From Sphingomonas sp. Leaf208 (lineage in GTDB: Bacteria; Pseudomonadota; Alphaproteobacteria; Sphingomonadales; Sphingomonadaceae), in NCBI RefSeq assembly GCF_001421415.1, contig NZ_LMKH01000012.1:356597-420596 (forward strand): DNA of 64,000 bases, read 5' to 3'. Numbering within the stretch: the first letter of the stretch is position 1; each line of letters opens with the position of its first letter. Shown one piece after another: positions 1 through 9,583 of this stretch. Both the position numbers and the translations under genes were made by a program. Below the pieces are notes generated by a model. It was not told the origin of the DNA. It did not search any database and saw only the letters and a program-made list of their open reading frames with translations.

Positions 1-97
1 TCCCCTCCTTGGAAGGGAGGGGTTCTCGTTTGAGCCACCACGGTCTCGGTATGCGGAAGCCGACCCACCCCCTGCCCCTCCCTTCCAGGGAGTGGTG
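1..97. repeat. Palindromic intergenic repeat, family R1 (copy a, cut by window start)
   Basis: The outer arms are complementary (a CCCCTCC..GGAGGGG type left arm and CCCCTCCCTTCCAGGGAG on the right). The internal sequence around GCGGAAGCCGACCCACCCC is shared with the copy at 48184-48293. The left inner arm present in the second copy (GGGTGGGTCGGC) is missing here, so this copy is degenerate. It lies just downstream of the ruvB stop codon. Confidence 0.75.
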
Positions 98-102
98 AGA
101 AG

Positions 103-1128
103 TCAGGCGTCGAACAGGCCGTCCTGGCTTCCGGCTGGTGGGTTCAGGCCTAAATGCTTCCAGCCGCCTGCATTCAAGAACCGACCGCGAGCGGTGCGCG
201 CGATCAGGCCGAGCTGGATCAGGTACGGCTCGATCACTTCCTCGATCGTGTCGCGCGGTTCGCTGAGGCCTGCCGCCAGCGTCTCCACGCCGACGGGGCC
301 GCCGCGGTAGATGTCCGCGATCATCATCAGATACCGCCGATCCATCGCGTCGAGTCCTAGCGAATCAACTTCCAGCCGGTTGAGCGCCGCGTCCGCCGCC
401 CGCGCGTCGACCGTCTCGTGCCCCGCGACATTGGCAAAATCGCGCACTCTTCGCAGCAATCGCCCGGCGATGCGCGGCGTACCCCGGGCCCGGCGCGCGA
501 TTTCCATTGCGCCGTCCTTGGCGATGCCAAGCCCGAGCAACCCCGCCGCTCGCGTGACGACGCGCTCCAGTTCCTCGACCGTGTAGAATTGCAGCCGCAC
601 CGGGATGCCGAAGCGATCGCGTAGCGGCGTCGTCAGCAACCCCTGCCGCGTGGTCGCGCCGATCAGCGTAAACCGCGGCAGGTCGATGCGGACGCTGCGC
701 GCGCTAGGCCCCTCGCCGATCATCAGGTCGAGCGCACGGTCCTCCATCGCCGGGTAGAGCACCTCCTCGACCGCGGGCTGCAAGCGGTGGATCTCGTCGA
801 TGAACAGCACGTCGCCGTCCTCGAGATTGGTCAACAGAGCGGCGAGATCACCCGACTTGGCGATTACCGGCCCCGAGGTGGCGCGGAAGCCCACCCCCAT
901 CTCGCGTGCGACGATCTGCGCGAGCGTAGTCTTGCCGAGCCCCGGCGGCCCGAAGAACAGCACGTGATCGAGCGCATCGCCACGCGATTTCGCCGCCTGG
1001 ATGAAAATGCGCAGGTTCTCGCGCGCGGCCTTCTGCCCGACGAATTCGTCGAGCGTCTTCGGGCGTAGCGCGGCGTCGACGTCTTCGGGACGCTTGGCGG
1101 CGGTCAGGATGCGGTCTGTATCGGTCAC
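103..1128 (-). CDS. ruvB: Holliday junction branch migration ATPase RuvB
   Basis: RuvB is the hexameric AAA+ motor that, with RuvA, drives Holliday-junction branch migration. The 341-residue protein has the normal family length. Walker [10 protein letters not shown] is at residues 60-68, the Walker B DEIH box at 111-114, a GATTRQG sensor-1 region near residue 157, and the C-terminal winged-helix DNA-binding domain ends in the typical TARGR..N..G..HLG stretch. Unlike the usual contiguous ruvCAB arrangement, ruvB is separated from ruvA by a dehydrogenase gene on the opposite strand. Confidence 0.98.
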   Translation of the reverse strand: MTDTDRILTAAKRPEDVDAALRPKTLDEFVGQKAARENLRIFIQAAKSRGDALDHVLFFGPPGLGKTTLAQIVAREMGVGFRATSGPVIAKSGDLAALLTNLEDGDVLFIDEIHRLQPAVEEVLYPAMEDRALDLMIGEGPSARSVRIDLPRFTLIGATTRQGLLTTPLRDRFGIPVRLQFYTVEELERVVTRAAGLLGLGIAKDGAMEIARRARGTPRIAGRLLRRVRDFANVAGHETVDARAADAALNRLEVDSLGLDAMDRRYLMMIADIYRGGPVGVETLAAGLSEPRDTIEEVIEPYLIQLGLIARTARGRFLNAGGWKHLGLNPPAGSQDGLFDA

Positions 1129-1181
1129 ACGCCGCGATAGCGCGCTCGCGGTGAAGGGGGCAAGGCGGCTATGGGTGTGGG

Positions 1182-2090
1182 ATGACCAACGACACCTCGC
1201 ACCCCGATTTGTATCTGCTGGGCGGAGTCTCGCCCGCGCTGGAGGCGATGCTCGCCGAGCGCTTTACGCTGCACCGCAAGGATCCACCGGCGACGACGCG
1301 CGCGATCGTCGGTGGCGGGAGCAGCGTGGTCGATGCGGCGCTGCTCGATGGCCTTCCCGCGCTGGAGATCATCGCGATCCACGGCGTCGGCTATGATGGG
1401 ATCGACCTTGCCGCGACCAAAGCGCGCGGCATCGCGGTGACGACGACGCCCGACGTGCTGACCGACGACGTCGCGGACCTCGCGATCGGGCTAATGCTGG
1501 CGGTGCAGCGGCGGATCGTCGCGAACGACCGTGCGGTGCGGGACGGCGGGTGGCAGGTCGATCTCGCGCGCCGGGCGAGCGGGCGACGGATCGGGATCTT
1601 CGGGCTGGGACGGATCGGCAAGGCGATCGCCGAGCGCGCTGCGCCGTTTGCGAGTGAACTTCACTATACCGCGCGATCCACCAAACCGGATTTCGCGGGG
1701 GTGTTTCATGGTGACATGGCCGCGCTCGCGGCGGCGTGCGACGTGCTGATCATCGCCGCGCCTGGTGGCGAGGCGACGTCGCACATCGTGGATGCGGGGG
1801 TTCTCGCGGCGCTTGGCGAGGACGGTATTTTCGTCAACATAGCTCGGGGGAGTCTGGTGGACGAACCGGCGCTGGTGGCGGCGCTCCAGGACGGGACGAT
1901 CGCCGGGGCGGGGCTAGATGTGTTCGCCGACGAACCGGCGGTTCCCGACGCGCTAAAGGCGATGGATCGGGTGGTACTGTCACCGCATCAGGGTAGCGCG
2001 ACCGTCGACGGGCGGGCGGCGATGGGGGCGTTGGTGGTTGCGAACCTCGATGCGCATTTTGCCGGACGACCGCTGCCGACCGCACTCTGA
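1182..2090 (+). CDS. D-isomer-specific 2-hydroxyacid dehydrogenase (glyoxylate/hydroxypyruvate reductase-like)
   Basis: NAD(P)-dependent reductase that interconverts 2-oxoacids and D-2-hydroxyacids; 302 residues. The Rossmann motif GLGRIG is at 141-146. The catalytic triad of the family is intact: R222 in [11 protein letters not shown]251 in ADEP, and H269 in SPHQGS. The HGVGYDGID segment near residue 70 resembles hydroxypyruvate/glyoxylate reductases rather than phosphoglycerate dehydrogenase, and there is no ACT domain. The exact substrate cannot be read from sequence. It is divergent from ruvB (53 bp apart) and convergent with ruvA. Confidence 0.9.
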   Translation: MTNDTSHPDLYLLGGVSPALEAMLAERFTLHRKDPPATTRAIVGGGSSVVDAALLDGLPALEIIAIHGVGYDGIDLAATKARGIAVTTTPDVLTDDVADLAIGLMLAVQRRIVANDRAVRDGGWQVDLARRASGRRIGIFGLGRIGKAIAERAAPFASELHYTARSTKPDFAGVFHGDMAALAAACDVLIIAAPGGEATSHIVDAGVLAALGEDGIFVNIARGSLVDEPALVAALQDGTIAGAGLDVFADEPAVPDALKAMDRVVLSPHQGSATVDGRAAMGALVVANLDAHFAGRPLPTAL

Positions 2091-2122
2091 GACAGGGACC
2101 TTGGGAAACCAAGCCCCCTTCC

Positions 2123-2191
2123 CGTTCGCCCTGAGCGAAGTCGAAGGGTGTGCCCCAAGAGAAGGTGCTTCGACTTCGCTCAGCACGAACG
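2123..2191. repeat. Inverted repeat (CTTCGACTTCGCTCAG family, R2)
   Basis: Arms 2123-2146 and 2168-2191 are complementary at 22 of 24 positions, separated by 21 bp. The element lies between the convergent dehydrogenase and ruvA genes, so it could act as a bidirectional terminator hairpin. A partial relative (GCTTCGACAGGCTCAGCAG) lies near 19038. There is no clear T-tract, so a terminator function is inferred. Confidence 0.8.
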
Positions 2192-2240
2192 GAAGGTGGG
2201 AGCGAGCGGAGGGTTAAGAGCGGACTGAACGAGTCTGAAA

Positions 2241-2840
2241 CTAAGACTTCGACGCCTTGCGCAGCGCCAGCCGGACGAGCGCATCGAGCGAAGCGCCCGC
2301 TCCGAGTTCCTCGTCCGCCGCCGCCACCGCGACGCTCGCCTCGTTCGGGCGGAACCCAAGATTGAGCAGCGCCGACACAGCATCCGCAGACGCGCCCGGC
2401 GCGGCGTTGACCACCGCCGGCCCGAGCCCAAGCGCAATGCCGCCGACCTTGTCCTTCAATTCCATCACGATGCGCTGGGCGAGCTTCGGCCCGACGCCGT
2501 TCGCGCGTGCGACCATCGCCTTGTCGCCGCTGGCGATCGCCCGTGAGAGATCGACCGGCTCCAGCGCCGACAGGATCGCGAGCGCAACGCGGGCGCCGAC
2601 CCCCTGCACGCCCGTCAGCAACCGGAACCAGTCGCGCTCGTCCGCGCTGGAGAAGCCGACCAGCCGCTGGAAATCCTCGCCGACAAGCAACTCGGTGAAC
2701 ACCGTGCAGGCCTCGCCGATCGGCCCGAGCGCCGACAGCGTGCGCGCCGATGCGCCGACCAGATAGCCGATGCCGCCGACGTCGATCACGGCATGGTCGA
2801 TGCCGGTCGAGTCCAGCCGTCCTTTGAGATGCACGATCAT
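2241..2840 (-). CDS. ruvA: Holliday junction DNA helicase subunit RuvA
   Basis: Four-way-junction-binding subunit of the RuvAB branch migration complex. The 199-residue length is typical. The N-terminal OB-fold begins [11 protein letters not shown]. Two helix-hairpin-helix segments follow ([20 protein letters not shown] and [19 protein letters not shown]). A flexible linker joins these to the C-terminal RuvB-contacting domain (NLGFRPNEA...ALR). It is transcribed in the same direction as ruvC and ruvB but separated from ruvC by an AraC-family regulator. Confidence 0.97.
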   Translation of the reverse strand: MIVHLKGRLDSTGIDHAVIDVGGIGYLVGASARTLSALGPIGEACTVFTELLVGEDFQRLVGFSSADERDWFRLLTGVQGVGARVALAILSALEPVDLSRAIASGDKAMVARANGVGPKLAQRIVMELKDKVGGIALGLGPAVVNAAPGASADAVSALLNLGFRPNEASVAVAAADEELGAGASLDALVRLALRKASKS

Positions 2841-2922
2841 TGGATCAGGCGGTAGAACATCGACGGCGCGGCGTCATCCCGTCAAAATACGGGCGTTCCG
2901 GCTCGATCATCCCGCACGCCGG

Positions 2923-3912
2923 TCAGGCGTTCGGTTGCGGACGATCCTGCTCGCCCGTCGGACGGTTCTGGACGGGCGCAACGGCCTTCGCAGCTTCGTG
3001 CAGCGCCTGGGTCGGCGCGCCGATCACCATCGCGCGGGCACGCAGGCTGGCGCGCAGGAATACGGTGTCGGACGCGATGAAGCGGCGCGGGGTCGTGCCG
3101 AGGAACGTGCCGGCATCGCGGAGGAAATGCGAGGCGTCGAAATAGCTGCTGTCGATCTTCGAATAGTCCGCCATACCGTCGGTCCGGATCAGGCTGATGA
3201 ACGATCGCAGGAACCGCGCGCGCCTCAGCAACAGCTTTGGCGGCATGCCGAAATGGCGCGTCGCCATGCGACGCAGTTCATGCGTCGGGATGTCGAGGCG
3301 GTCGGCGACGTCCTTCATCTCGATCACGCCGTCGGTGACGGTCAACGCGGTGAACGCGCGGATCAGGTCTTCGCGCGGATGCGGGCGAGTGAAAAACGCA
3401 GCGAACACCGCATCGAGCAACGGCTTGATCATCGTGTCGTCGTCGAGCGCGTCGAGCCCTTCGACCAGCCGCGCGGAGAGATCCGATCCCAGCGCCGAAC
3501 TGAGCGGCACGACACGATTGTGGAATTCGCCCGCCGACCGCGCGGTGAGCCGCGACCAGCCGAGCGCGCTGAGGCCGATGCCGACCGCGATCCCGCCACG
3601 CGTCTCGGTCCGGAAGGCGCGACTGGTCGGGCCATAGAAGCTTGCACGATCGAGCGGGCCGAAGCGGTGGTTGCCGACCGACACGGTCAGCGGCCCGGCA
3701 TCGACCAGCACGGAGATCATCGCCGGTGCCGGCAGATACCAGTTGAGCATCGGCGCGCGGTCGTTCGAGGCGTAGATCGCATACCCCGTCAAATACTCGG
3801 ACAGCGCGGGATCGGGCAGGTCGTACCGCATCGTCATGCCCGCAGGCATCGCGAACGCCGAGGCCGGAACGTTGTTGCTGTTCGTTCCACCTCGTACGTG
3901 TTCGACAAGCAT
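2923..3912 (-). CDS. AraC-family transcriptional regulator
   Basis: The 329-residue protein has a variable N-terminal sensor region (about 1-190) and a C-terminal AraC-type double helix-turn-helix. The first HTH lies around EMKDVADRLDIPTHELRRMATRHFG and the second around YFDASHFLRDAGTFLGTTPRRF. The effector and targets are unknown. It sits between ruvA and ruvC, 82 bp upstream of ruvA. The upstream sequence 3913-4000 is AT-rich compared with its surroundings, consistent with its promoter. This is not a normal member of a ruv operon, so the arrangement suggests insertion into an ancestral ruvCAB unit. Confidence 0.88.
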   Translation of the reverse strand: MLVEHVRGGTNSNNVPASAFAMPAGMTMRYDLPDPALSEYLTGYAIYASNDRAPMLNWYLPAPAMISVLVDAGPLTVSVGNHRFGPLDRASFYGPTSRAFRTETRGGIAVGIGLSALGWSRLTARSAGEFHNRVVPLSSALGSDLSARLVEGLDALDDDTMIKPLLDAVFAAFFTRPHPREDLIRAFTALTVTDGVIEMKDVADRLDIPTHELRRMATRHFGMPPKLLLRRARFLRSFISLIRTDGMADYSKIDSSYFDASHFLRDAGTFLGTTPRRFIASDTVFLRASLRARAMVIGAPTQALHEAAKAVAPVQNRPTGEQDRPQPNA

Positions 3913-4160
3913 CGCGCCGCCTTTAATCTAAATTAAAAAATCACGGGCGGCGCTGCCACAGCAATGCAGGCTTGGCTATCAAAACTTGATTGAGGTGTAA
4001 TTATAGCGCTCAGGCGCAGATCCCATTCAAAATGAACCAAGTTTTGTCCGAGCGGATATTGGCTAGGGTTGAGATTTGTGACGCGGCTAGCCGTGGCGCG
4101 CGTCTTCGGATGCTACGCCGGGGACGGCGTCTCCTCTCGTTGGTCGGATCGCCGGAGAGG

Positions 4161-4667
4161 TCAGGCGCCTACGCCGCTGCGTCGCGCCAGGGCGGCGGCA
4201 CTTGCGACGTGATGCGCGTGCGTGATCGCGACGGCCAGCGCATCGGCAGCGTCGGGTCCGGCGAGTTTCGCGCCCGGCAGCAGCACGGCCATCATCGCCT
4301 GGATCTGTTTCTTGTCCGCGCCGCCGGTGCCGACGACGCCTTTCTTGACGGTCGACGGGTGGTATTCGCCGATATGCAGCCCTGCGCCCGCCGCGGCGAG
4401 CAGGACGACGCCGCGCGCTTGCCCGAGCTTCAGCGTCGACTGCGCGTTGGTGTTGCCGAGCACTTCCTCCACCGCGGCGCCGTCGGGGCGTTCGGTGCGG
4501 ATGACGTCGATCAGCGCGTTGTAGAGCGCGGTGAGGCGACGCGGGAGCGCCATCGACGGATCGGTCTTGATCTGGCCGTTGGCGATATGGCTCAGGCGGT
4601 TGCCGTCGGCGCGGATAACTCCCCAGCCTGTGGTGCCGAGGCCGGGGTCTAGTCCCAGGATGATCAT
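4161..4667 (-). CDS. ruvC: Crossover junction endodeoxyribonuclease RuvC
   Basis: Resolves Holliday junctions by symmetric nicking. The 168-residue protein has the full RNase H-like active site: D7 in LGLDPG, E67 in AVEEVLGN, and D139 and D142 in GPDAADALA, with a conserved THAHH stretch after them. The start is the ATG giving [16 protein letters not shown], the family N-terminus. It is the first ruv gene in the reading direction. A large inverted repeat separates it from yebC upstream. Confidence 0.97.
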   Translation of the reverse strand: MIILGLDPGLGTTGWGVIRADGNRLSHIANGQIKTDPSMALPRRLTALYNALIDVIRTERPDGAAVEEVLGNTNAQSTLKLGQARGVVLLAAAGAGLHIGEYHPSTVKKGVVGTGGADKKQIQAMMAVLLPGAKLAGPDAADALAVAITHAHHVASAAALARRSGVGA

Positions 4668-4680
4668 GCGGAGGTAGAAG

Positions 4681-4864
4681 GAGAAGGTTGGTTCGCGCGG
4701 AGGCGCGGAGACGCGGAGAGGGTGCGTTCCTGGCGATCGTCTCGCGTTAGCGGGACTTTCAGTTCTCCGGGCTGCCCGGCATAAATGAGGCCGCTGACGC
4801 GGAGTACGTAGCCACTAAGCACAGCTCTCCGCGTCTCCGCGTCTCCGCGTGAACCAACCTTCTT
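4681..4864. repeat. Long inverted repeat between ruvC and yebC (R3)
   Basis: Arms 4681-4720 and 4825-4864 are reverse complements at 37 of 40 positions, with a 104-bp spacer. Each arm contains GAAGGTTGGTT followed by tandem GCGGAGAC units. The element fills nearly the whole 201-bp gap between yebC and ruvC. The structure is either a MITE-like palindromic element or a long RNA hairpin in a yebC-ruvC transcript. No ORF was recognised in the spacer. Confidence 0.85.
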
Positions 4865-4868
4865 CATC

Positions 4869-5612
4869 TCAACCGAGCGACTCCATGATCTCGTCGGAGA
4901 TTTCGTAATTGCCCCAGACGGTCTGCACGTCGTCGTCCTCGTCGAGCGCATCGATCAGCTTGAACAGCGTCGCTGCATCGTCCGCGTCGACCGCGACCAT
5001 GACCTGCGGACGCCAGGCGAGCTTGGCGCCTTCGGCCTCGCCAAGCTTGGCTTCCAACGCCTTGGCCACCTCGTGCAGGTCGCCCTGCGCGGTCCAGACC
5101 TCATGGCCGTCTTCGCTCGACGTGACGTCCTCGGCGCCCGCCTCGAGCGCCGCTTCGAACACCGTGTCGGCATCGCCAGCACTCGCCGGATACGAGATCA
5201 GCCCGACGCGGTCGAACGCGTGACTGACCGAACCGCCTGCGCCGAGGTTGCCGCCGTTCTTGCCGACCGCGACGCGCACGTTGGTCGCGGTGCGGTTGCG
5301 GTTGTAGGTCAGCGCCTCGATGATCAGCGAGACGCCGCCTGGGCCGAAGCCCTCATAGCGGATTTCCTCATAATTCTCGGCATCGCCGCGGCTCGCCTTG
5401 TCGATCGAGCGCTGGATGTTCTCCTTGGGCAGCGATGCCGCCTTGGCCGCGTTGACCGCCGCGCGAAGGCGCGGGTTCATGTCGACGTCGGGCAGGCCCA
5501 TCTTGGCCGCGACCGTGATTTCCCGGCTGAGCTTGCTGAACGCCGACGAGCGCTTCTTGTCCTGCGCGCCCTTGCGGTACATGATATTCTTGTATTTGGA
5601 ATGGCCTGCCAT
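4869..5612 (-). CDS. yebC: YebC/PmpR family protein (transcription/translation regulator)
   Basis: The 247-residue protein starts with the hallmark [18 protein letters not shown] and carries conserved VAKMG.PD...N.RLR, KENI.R.I.KA and YEG.GP.GV..I.E..T.NRNRT segments. It belongs to the YebC/TACO1 family, members of which act as DNA-binding regulators or help ribosomes through proline-rich stretches. Which role applies here cannot be read from sequence. Position next to ruvC is widely conserved in bacteria. It is the first gene of the yebC-ruvC direction. Confidence 0.95.
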   Translation of the reverse strand: MAGHSKYKNIMYRKGAQDKKRSSAFSKLSREITVAAKMGLPDVDMNPRLRAAVNAAKAASLPKENIQRSIDKASRGDAENYEEIRYEGFGPGGVSLIIEALTYNRNRTATNVRVAVGKNGGNLGAGGSVSHAFDRVGLISYPASAGDADTVFEAALEAGAEDVTSSEDGHEVWTAQGDLHEVAKALEAKLGEAEGAKLAWRPQVMVAVDADDAATLFKLIDALDEDDDVQTVWGNYEISDEIMESLG

Positions 5613-5641
5613 CGGTGCCTCTTTAGCTGATGGCCCCGCTC

Positions 5642-6211
5642 TTAGGCGTCAGGCGCGGATTTCGCCAGACCGTCGGTTCCCAAGCCCGCAAGGGCGTTTA
5701 TCTTCGCCTCGATCGCGTCGAGCCGGGCCAGCACCAGATGATCGATCTTGTGATGCACCCGCAGGATGTCGAGTTCGGCGCGGAGATTGGTCTCGTAGTC
5801 GAGGCTGGCCGCGAGGCGATCCTTCGCCGATTGCCGGTTCTGGCTCATCATGATCACCGGCGCCTGGATCGCCGCGACGGTCGACAGCAGCAGGTTGAGG
5901 AAGATGTAGGGATACGGATCGAACGCGCGCCCGAAATGCGCGAGGATGTCCGAGTTCAGCAGCATCCAGCCGATCAGCACCGCGGTGAAGGCGATGATGA
6001 ACCCCCATGACCCGCCAATCGCCGCGACCCGGTCCGACAGTCGCTCGCCGAACGTGGATCGCTCGTCCGAGACGTCGGCAGCGTCGCGGCTGACCGTGGT
6101 CCCCGCCTCGATCCCGGCAAGGACGCGGCGTTCCTCGTCGTCGAGGTCGCCCGGCGCCTTGCCGAGCAACCGCTGAGAGAGATCGGCGAGCAAGGATTGT
6201 TTCGTGGCCAT
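5642..6211 (-). CDS. DUF1003 family inner-membrane protein
   Basis: The 189-residue protein matches the DUF1003 layout. A soluble N-terminus is followed by two transmembrane segments, about residues 65-85 ([19 protein letters not shown]) and 100-120 ([19 protein letters not shown]). The diagnostic [12 protein letters not shown] stretch follows, then a coiled-coil-like C-terminal helix ([16 protein letters not shown]). Function is unknown. It is 29 bp upstream of yebC on the same strand and divergent from the HerA-like ATPase gene. Confidence 0.9.
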   Translation of the reverse strand: MATKQSLLADLSQRLLGKAPGDLDDEERRVLAGIEAGTTVSRDAADVSDERSTFGERLSDRVAAIGGSWGFIIAFTAVLIGWMLLNSDILAHFGRAFDPYPYIFLNLLLSTVAAIQAPVIMMSQNRQSAKDRLAASLDYETNLRAELDILRVHHKIDHLVLARLDAIEAKINALAGLGTDGLAKSAPDA

Positions 6212-6323
6212 GGTTTGCGCCCTAGCCCGGATTGCGGATTATGCCAGCGCGCAAAGCCGGGCTTGCGACGGAAGCGACAAAGACTCCTTGCTCCCACACG
6301 CCCGCACCTGCCAAACGCGCGGC

Positions 6324-7787
6324 ATGACGGTTAGCGTGAATATGGGCACCGACGGCAATGGTACTGCCGTCGGCGTCGACCTGGAGGAACTACTCGCGAC
6401 CCGCCTGTTGGTGCAGGGCAATTCGGGATCGGGAAAATCGCATCTGCTGCGCCGCCTGCTCGAGCGATCGGCGGGGCACGTCCAGCAGATCGTGATCGAT
6501 CCGGAGGGCGATTTCGTGACGCTCGCGGGGCCCCATGGTCACGTCGTGATCGAGGCCGGCGACTATAGCGAGCGCGAAATCTCGCGCATCGCCACCCGCC
6601 TGCGCGAACACCGCACATCCGCCGTGCTGAGCCTCGAAGGACTTGAGGTCGAGGGGCAGATGCGCTGTGCCGCGTCGTTCCTGTCCGCGCTGTTCGATGC
6701 GCCGCGCGAGCATTGGTATCCAGTGCTGGTGGTGGTCGACGAGGCACAGATGTTCGCGCCGGTGACCGGCGGCGAAGTGTCGGAGGAAGTTCGCCGCGCC
6801 TCGCTGGCGGCGATGACCAACCTGATGTGCCGTGGCCGTAAGCGCGGCCTCGCCGGGGTGATCGCGACGCAGCGTCTGGCGAAGCTTGCGAAGAACGTCG
6901 CCGCGGAAGCGTCGAACTTCCTGATGGGGCGCACCTTCCTCGACATCGACATGGCGCGCGCGGCCGACCTGCTCGGCATGGAGCGACGCCAGGCCGAAGC
7001 GATTCGCGATCTCCAGCGCGGCACGTTCATGGCGCTCGGGCCGGCAGTGTCGCGGCGGCCGATCACCGTGAAGATCGGCGACGTCGCGACCTCCGCGCGC
7101 AGCGGCAGCCCCAAGCTCACCCCCCTCCCCAGCGCCGCGCCGATGGACCTGCAGGACCTGTTGTCCGAGCCGGTGGTCGACGCGCCCGAACTCGGCCTGA
7201 TGTTCGATTCGCGCCCGCGTCGCGTGCCGGCGGAGGAACTGCTCGACGGCATTGCCCGCCCGCCCGAGCCGCGCACCGCCGCACCGCCGCCGCCCGAAAA
7301 GACCGACGACGAGGTCGAGGCGGTTTACGCCGACGTCTTCCGCGCGATCGTGGAGGATCCGGAGTCGACGCTACGGCCGCCATCGGTGCTGTTCCAGGAT
7401 TTCCAGGTGCGCTGCCGGATGGGCGGCCTCGCCAAGCCGCCGCTCGAGCTGCCCGGCTTCGTGCGTCGATTGAGTTGCGCCCGCGCCGGCATCTTCGACA
7501 TGACCGACGAGGCTTGGACGGCGGCACTAGACGTGGCGAGCGGTCTTCCCGACGACATGCTCGGCGCGTTCCTTTTGGTGGCGCGCGCGGCACGTGAAGG
7601 CGAGCCCTGCCCGTCTGACGCGCGCATCGCAGCGACGTATGGCACGAGTTCGATCGGCCGTGTGAAGCGCCTGATTGGCTACATCGAAAGCCGCGAACTG
7701 ATCGTGTGCCGGACCGATCTGGCCGGCAAACGCTCGATCACAATCCCAGGGCTGGGCTGGACGACGCTGCCGGCGGAGGCGGCGTAG
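6324..7787 (+). CDS. HerA/DUF87-type P-loop ATPase
   Basis: A 487-residue ATPase with Walker A GNSGSGKS at 32-39 and a Walker B strand VLVVVDEAQ ending at D139/E140. The CRGRKRGLAGVIATQRLAKL segment is typical of the HerA/FtsK-like DUF87 family. The C-terminal half, after a proline-rich linker near 330-350, is less familiar and may hold a small helical or winged domain. The start was placed at the ATG at 6324 (MTVSVNMGTDG) because the upstream in-frame extension overlaps the divergent gene and lacks family character. No NurA-type nuclease is adjacent. The role in DNA handling is inferred only from the family. Confidence 0.85.
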   Translation: MTVSVNMGTDGNGTAVGVDLEELLATRLLVQGNSGSGKSHLLRRLLERSAGHVQQIVIDPEGDFVTLAGPHGHVVIEAGDYSEREISRIATRLREHRTSAVLSLEGLEVEGQMRCAASFLSALFDAPREHWYPVLVVVDEAQMFAPVTGGEVSEEVRRASLAAMTNLMCRGRKRGLAGVIATQRLAKLAKNVAAEASNFLMGRTFLDIDMARAADLLGMERRQAEAIRDLQRGTFMALGPAVSRRPITVKIGDVATSARSGSPKLTPLPSAAPMDLQDLLSEPVVDAPELGLMFDSRPRRVPAEELLDGIARPPEPRTAAPPPPEKTDDEVEAVYADVFRAIVEDPESTLRPPSVLFQDFQVRCRMGGLAKPPLELPGFVRRLSCARAGIFDMTDEAWTAALDVASGLPDDMLGAFLLVARAAREGEPCPSDARIAATYGTSSIGRVKRLIGYIESRELIVCRTDLAGKRSITIPGLGWTTLPAEAA

Positions 7788-7791
7788 GTCG

Positions 7792-8235
7792 TCATCCGCG
7801 GATCGGGGTGAACTGCAACGACACGAACTGCCAGTCGCCCTTGATCCGTCGCGCGACAAAGCCGGCCCGCAGCGCGCGCGTCTGCATCTGACCGTCCTTG
7901 CCGGGCATGGTGTAGGCGATCCGCATCGTGACGACGCCGATCGTGCCGGCGAGCCGCGCGACGGTTTCGGTGATCGTCATCGGCGGTGCCGCCGATTTCT
8001 TGTCGGCTGCGTAGAACCCGATCACGCGTTCGCGGGAATCGACCTCGCCGACGGGCGACACTTCCTGGTATTCTGGCGCCATCATCGCGATCATCGCCGC
8101 CTGATCGAACTGGTTGCGGACCCGGACGAACGCCTCGGCACGCTGACCGAGTTTTTGGATGTCGACCTCAACCGATTGCGCCGCGACGGGAGCACTAACC
8201 AACAACGCTGCCGCAATCCCCAGAAATACCCGCAT
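7792..8235 (-). CDS. Exported NTF2-like (DUF4440/SnoaL-type) protein
   Basis: A 147-residue protein with a cleavable signal peptide (MRVFLGIAAALLVSAPVAAQS). The small alpha+beta domain has a pattern typical of nuclear-transport-factor-2-like proteins: an early helix followed by PEYQEVSPVGEVDSRERVIGFY, and a terminal RIKGDWQFVSLQFTPI strand. Enzymatic activity is not predictable. The start was set at the ATG beginning the signal sequence. It converges with the HerA-like gene, with 4 bp between the stop codons. Confidence 0.75.
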   Translation of the reverse strand: MRVFLGIAAALLVSAPVAAQSVEVDIQKLGQRAEAFVRVRNQFDQAAMIAMMAPEYQEVSPVGEVDSRERVIGFYAADKKSAAPPMTITETVARLAGTIGVVTMRIAYTMPGKDGQMQTRALRAGFVARRIKGDWQFVSLQFTPIRG

Positions 8236-8315
8236 GCTTGCCCCCCGATGCAATGTTGCATAACGGCAATACACCTAAGCTTCAGGTGCAGCAATGACGC
8301 TGCCAGTTGCCGAAC

Positions 8316-8627
8316 CTAAAATGCGAACGCGATGGCGAGACCTGCGGCGACGCCGACTTGTACCATCGCGATGAACTGGAGCCGACAGACGAACGGTTGC
8401 TTCCGTGTCTTGTGCCGGTAGCGATTGCGCGCCCAGAACGCGCCCGGGCTGCCGCCAAGTGCGGCGAGCCAGAGCAAGCGTGATTCAGGAATGCGCCACG
8501 CGCCAGTCGATGATCGTCGCTTGTCGAGCGCGAACGCGGCGACCGTGATGACGTTGACCAGCACCAGCAAGAAGACGGCCGTGACGACAGCAAGCGCACT
8601 ATTCGGCGCGGTCAACGGTCCTCGCAA
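8316..8627 (-). CDS. DUF1294 family membrane protein
   Basis: About 103 residues. The pattern is that of DUF1294: an N-terminal hydrophobic helix (VVTAVFLLVLVNVITVAAFALDKRRS), a RIPE..LL..A.LGG..GA..A....RHKT...F...F segment, and a C-terminal membrane helix. Function is unknown. No ATG is available. A TTG at 8627 gives the listed start, and another TTG at 8615 overlaps the TGA of the upstream gene by four bases (TTGA), which suggests translational coupling. Confidence 0.85.
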   Translation of the reverse strand: MRGPLTAPNSALAVVTAVFLLVLVNVITVAAFALDKRRSSTGAWRIPESRLLWLAALGGSPGAFWARNRYRHKTRKQPFVCRLQFIAMVQVGVAAGLAIAFAF

Positions 8628-9040
8628 CGGATCCGCATTTTAACCATGCGGACCTCTGCACGCTCGCCCGCATTCGCGCGCATCTTGACCATGTGGTCCT
8701 TCACGCCAATCTGGAATTCCGCCGGCCCGGTGACCGTGCATACCATCCCGTTGGCGACGCTGGCACACGCATCGACATATTGGCGTGCGTTAGTGATGAC
8801 CGAGTCTTCAGCCGGACCGAGCCCCATCGAAACATAGGTCGATCCACCGAACAACGCGTTACCCAGGCCGCCAAGCGTCTTCAGCTCCCATGCGGCGTGG
8901 CCGTCAGACGGTTTCGCCGTCTTCATACCGAGCTCGGTCGCGATCCGCTGGCAGAAGCTGGCGTTGGCCGCCCCCTCATCCGACTGGGCGGGAGCGGCCA
9001 TAGTGGCCAGCGCGAGGGCGGCGAGAAAACGGATGTTCAT
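8612..9040 (-). CDS. Hypothetical exported protein
   Basis: A 142-residue protein with a signal peptide (MNIRFLAALALATMAAPAQS) and no domain I recognise. The mature part has three or four cysteines (SFCQRI, DACASV, MVCTV, RIRCED), so disulfides in the periplasm are possible. The C-terminus is basic and methionine/arginine-rich. It overlaps the start region of the DUF1294 gene and is probably co-transcribed with it. Confidence 0.7.
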   Translation of the reverse strand: MNIRFLAALALATMAAPAQSDEGAANASFCQRIATELGMKTAKPSDGHAAWELKTLGGLGNALFGGSTYVSMGLGPAEDSVITNARQYVDACASVANGMVCTVTGPAEFQIGVKDHMVKMRANAGERAEVRMVKMRIRCEDR

Positions 9041-9126
9041 AGCCGGACACTAATCCGCAACCGATGACAGTTTTGTTAAACACGTCACAACCGACGCGTT
9101 TGGCCGTCTCACCGCCTTGGCGATCC

Positions 9127-9393
9127 TCAGATCATCCCCAACGCCTGGAGATACACTTCGAGGATCGCTTCCTCCTCCTGATACTCTTCCTTCTTCTTCT
9201 TCCGGATCGACAGGATCTTGCGGATCGCCTTTGGGTCGTAACCGCGGCCCTTGGCTTCGGCCATCACGTCCTTGATGTCGTCCGAGATACCCTTCTTCTC
9301 TTCTTCGAGACGCTCGGCGCGCTCGATCAGCAGGCGCAGTTCGTCCGCTGCGACCGCGCCGCCGCCCATGCCGTGTTGCCGTTCGTCAGACAT
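9127..9393 (-). CDS. gapR: GapR (DUF2312) nucleoid-associated protein
   Basis: An 88-residue protein almost entirely made of charged helix. The signature segments [34 protein letters not shown] and [12 protein letters not shown] match DUF2312. In Caulobacter this family (GapR) binds AT-rich, overtwisted DNA and supports replication and topoisomerase activity. The ATG at 9393 (MSDERQHG) is chosen because the upstream in-frame extension is not conserved-looking. It is in the same neighbourhood as the DUF1244 gene and pyk, an arrangement seen in other alphaproteobacteria. Confidence 0.92.
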   Translation of the reverse strand: MSDERQHGMGGGAVAADELRLLIERAERLEEEKKGISDDIKDVMAEAKGRGYDPKAIRKILSIRKKKKEEYQEEEAILEVYLQALGMI

Positions 9394-9583
9394 CGAAAAT
9401 TCCCCACTCGTCAGCGCCCACGCGCCGGTCAAAAGCCAATCAAGATACAAGCCCGCACCGGTGATCGCCGTCCGGAGACGTCCTGAATCATGCCGAATTG
9501 GGTGCGGGCCAGCGTCTAGGCGTTTACCGTGTTCGGCTCAAGCGACCCTGCGGGGGATCGTCGCGAATCAATTGCACCCGTTC

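Noticed and set aside
3990..4652. A plus-strand open frame antisense to ruvC
   Set aside because: Low-complexity translation with no ribosome-binding site, opposite a well-conserved gene.
6204..6323. An upstream in-frame extension of the HerA-like ATPase
   Set aside because: It overlaps the divergent DUF1003 gene and adds residues without family character; ATG 6324 preferred.
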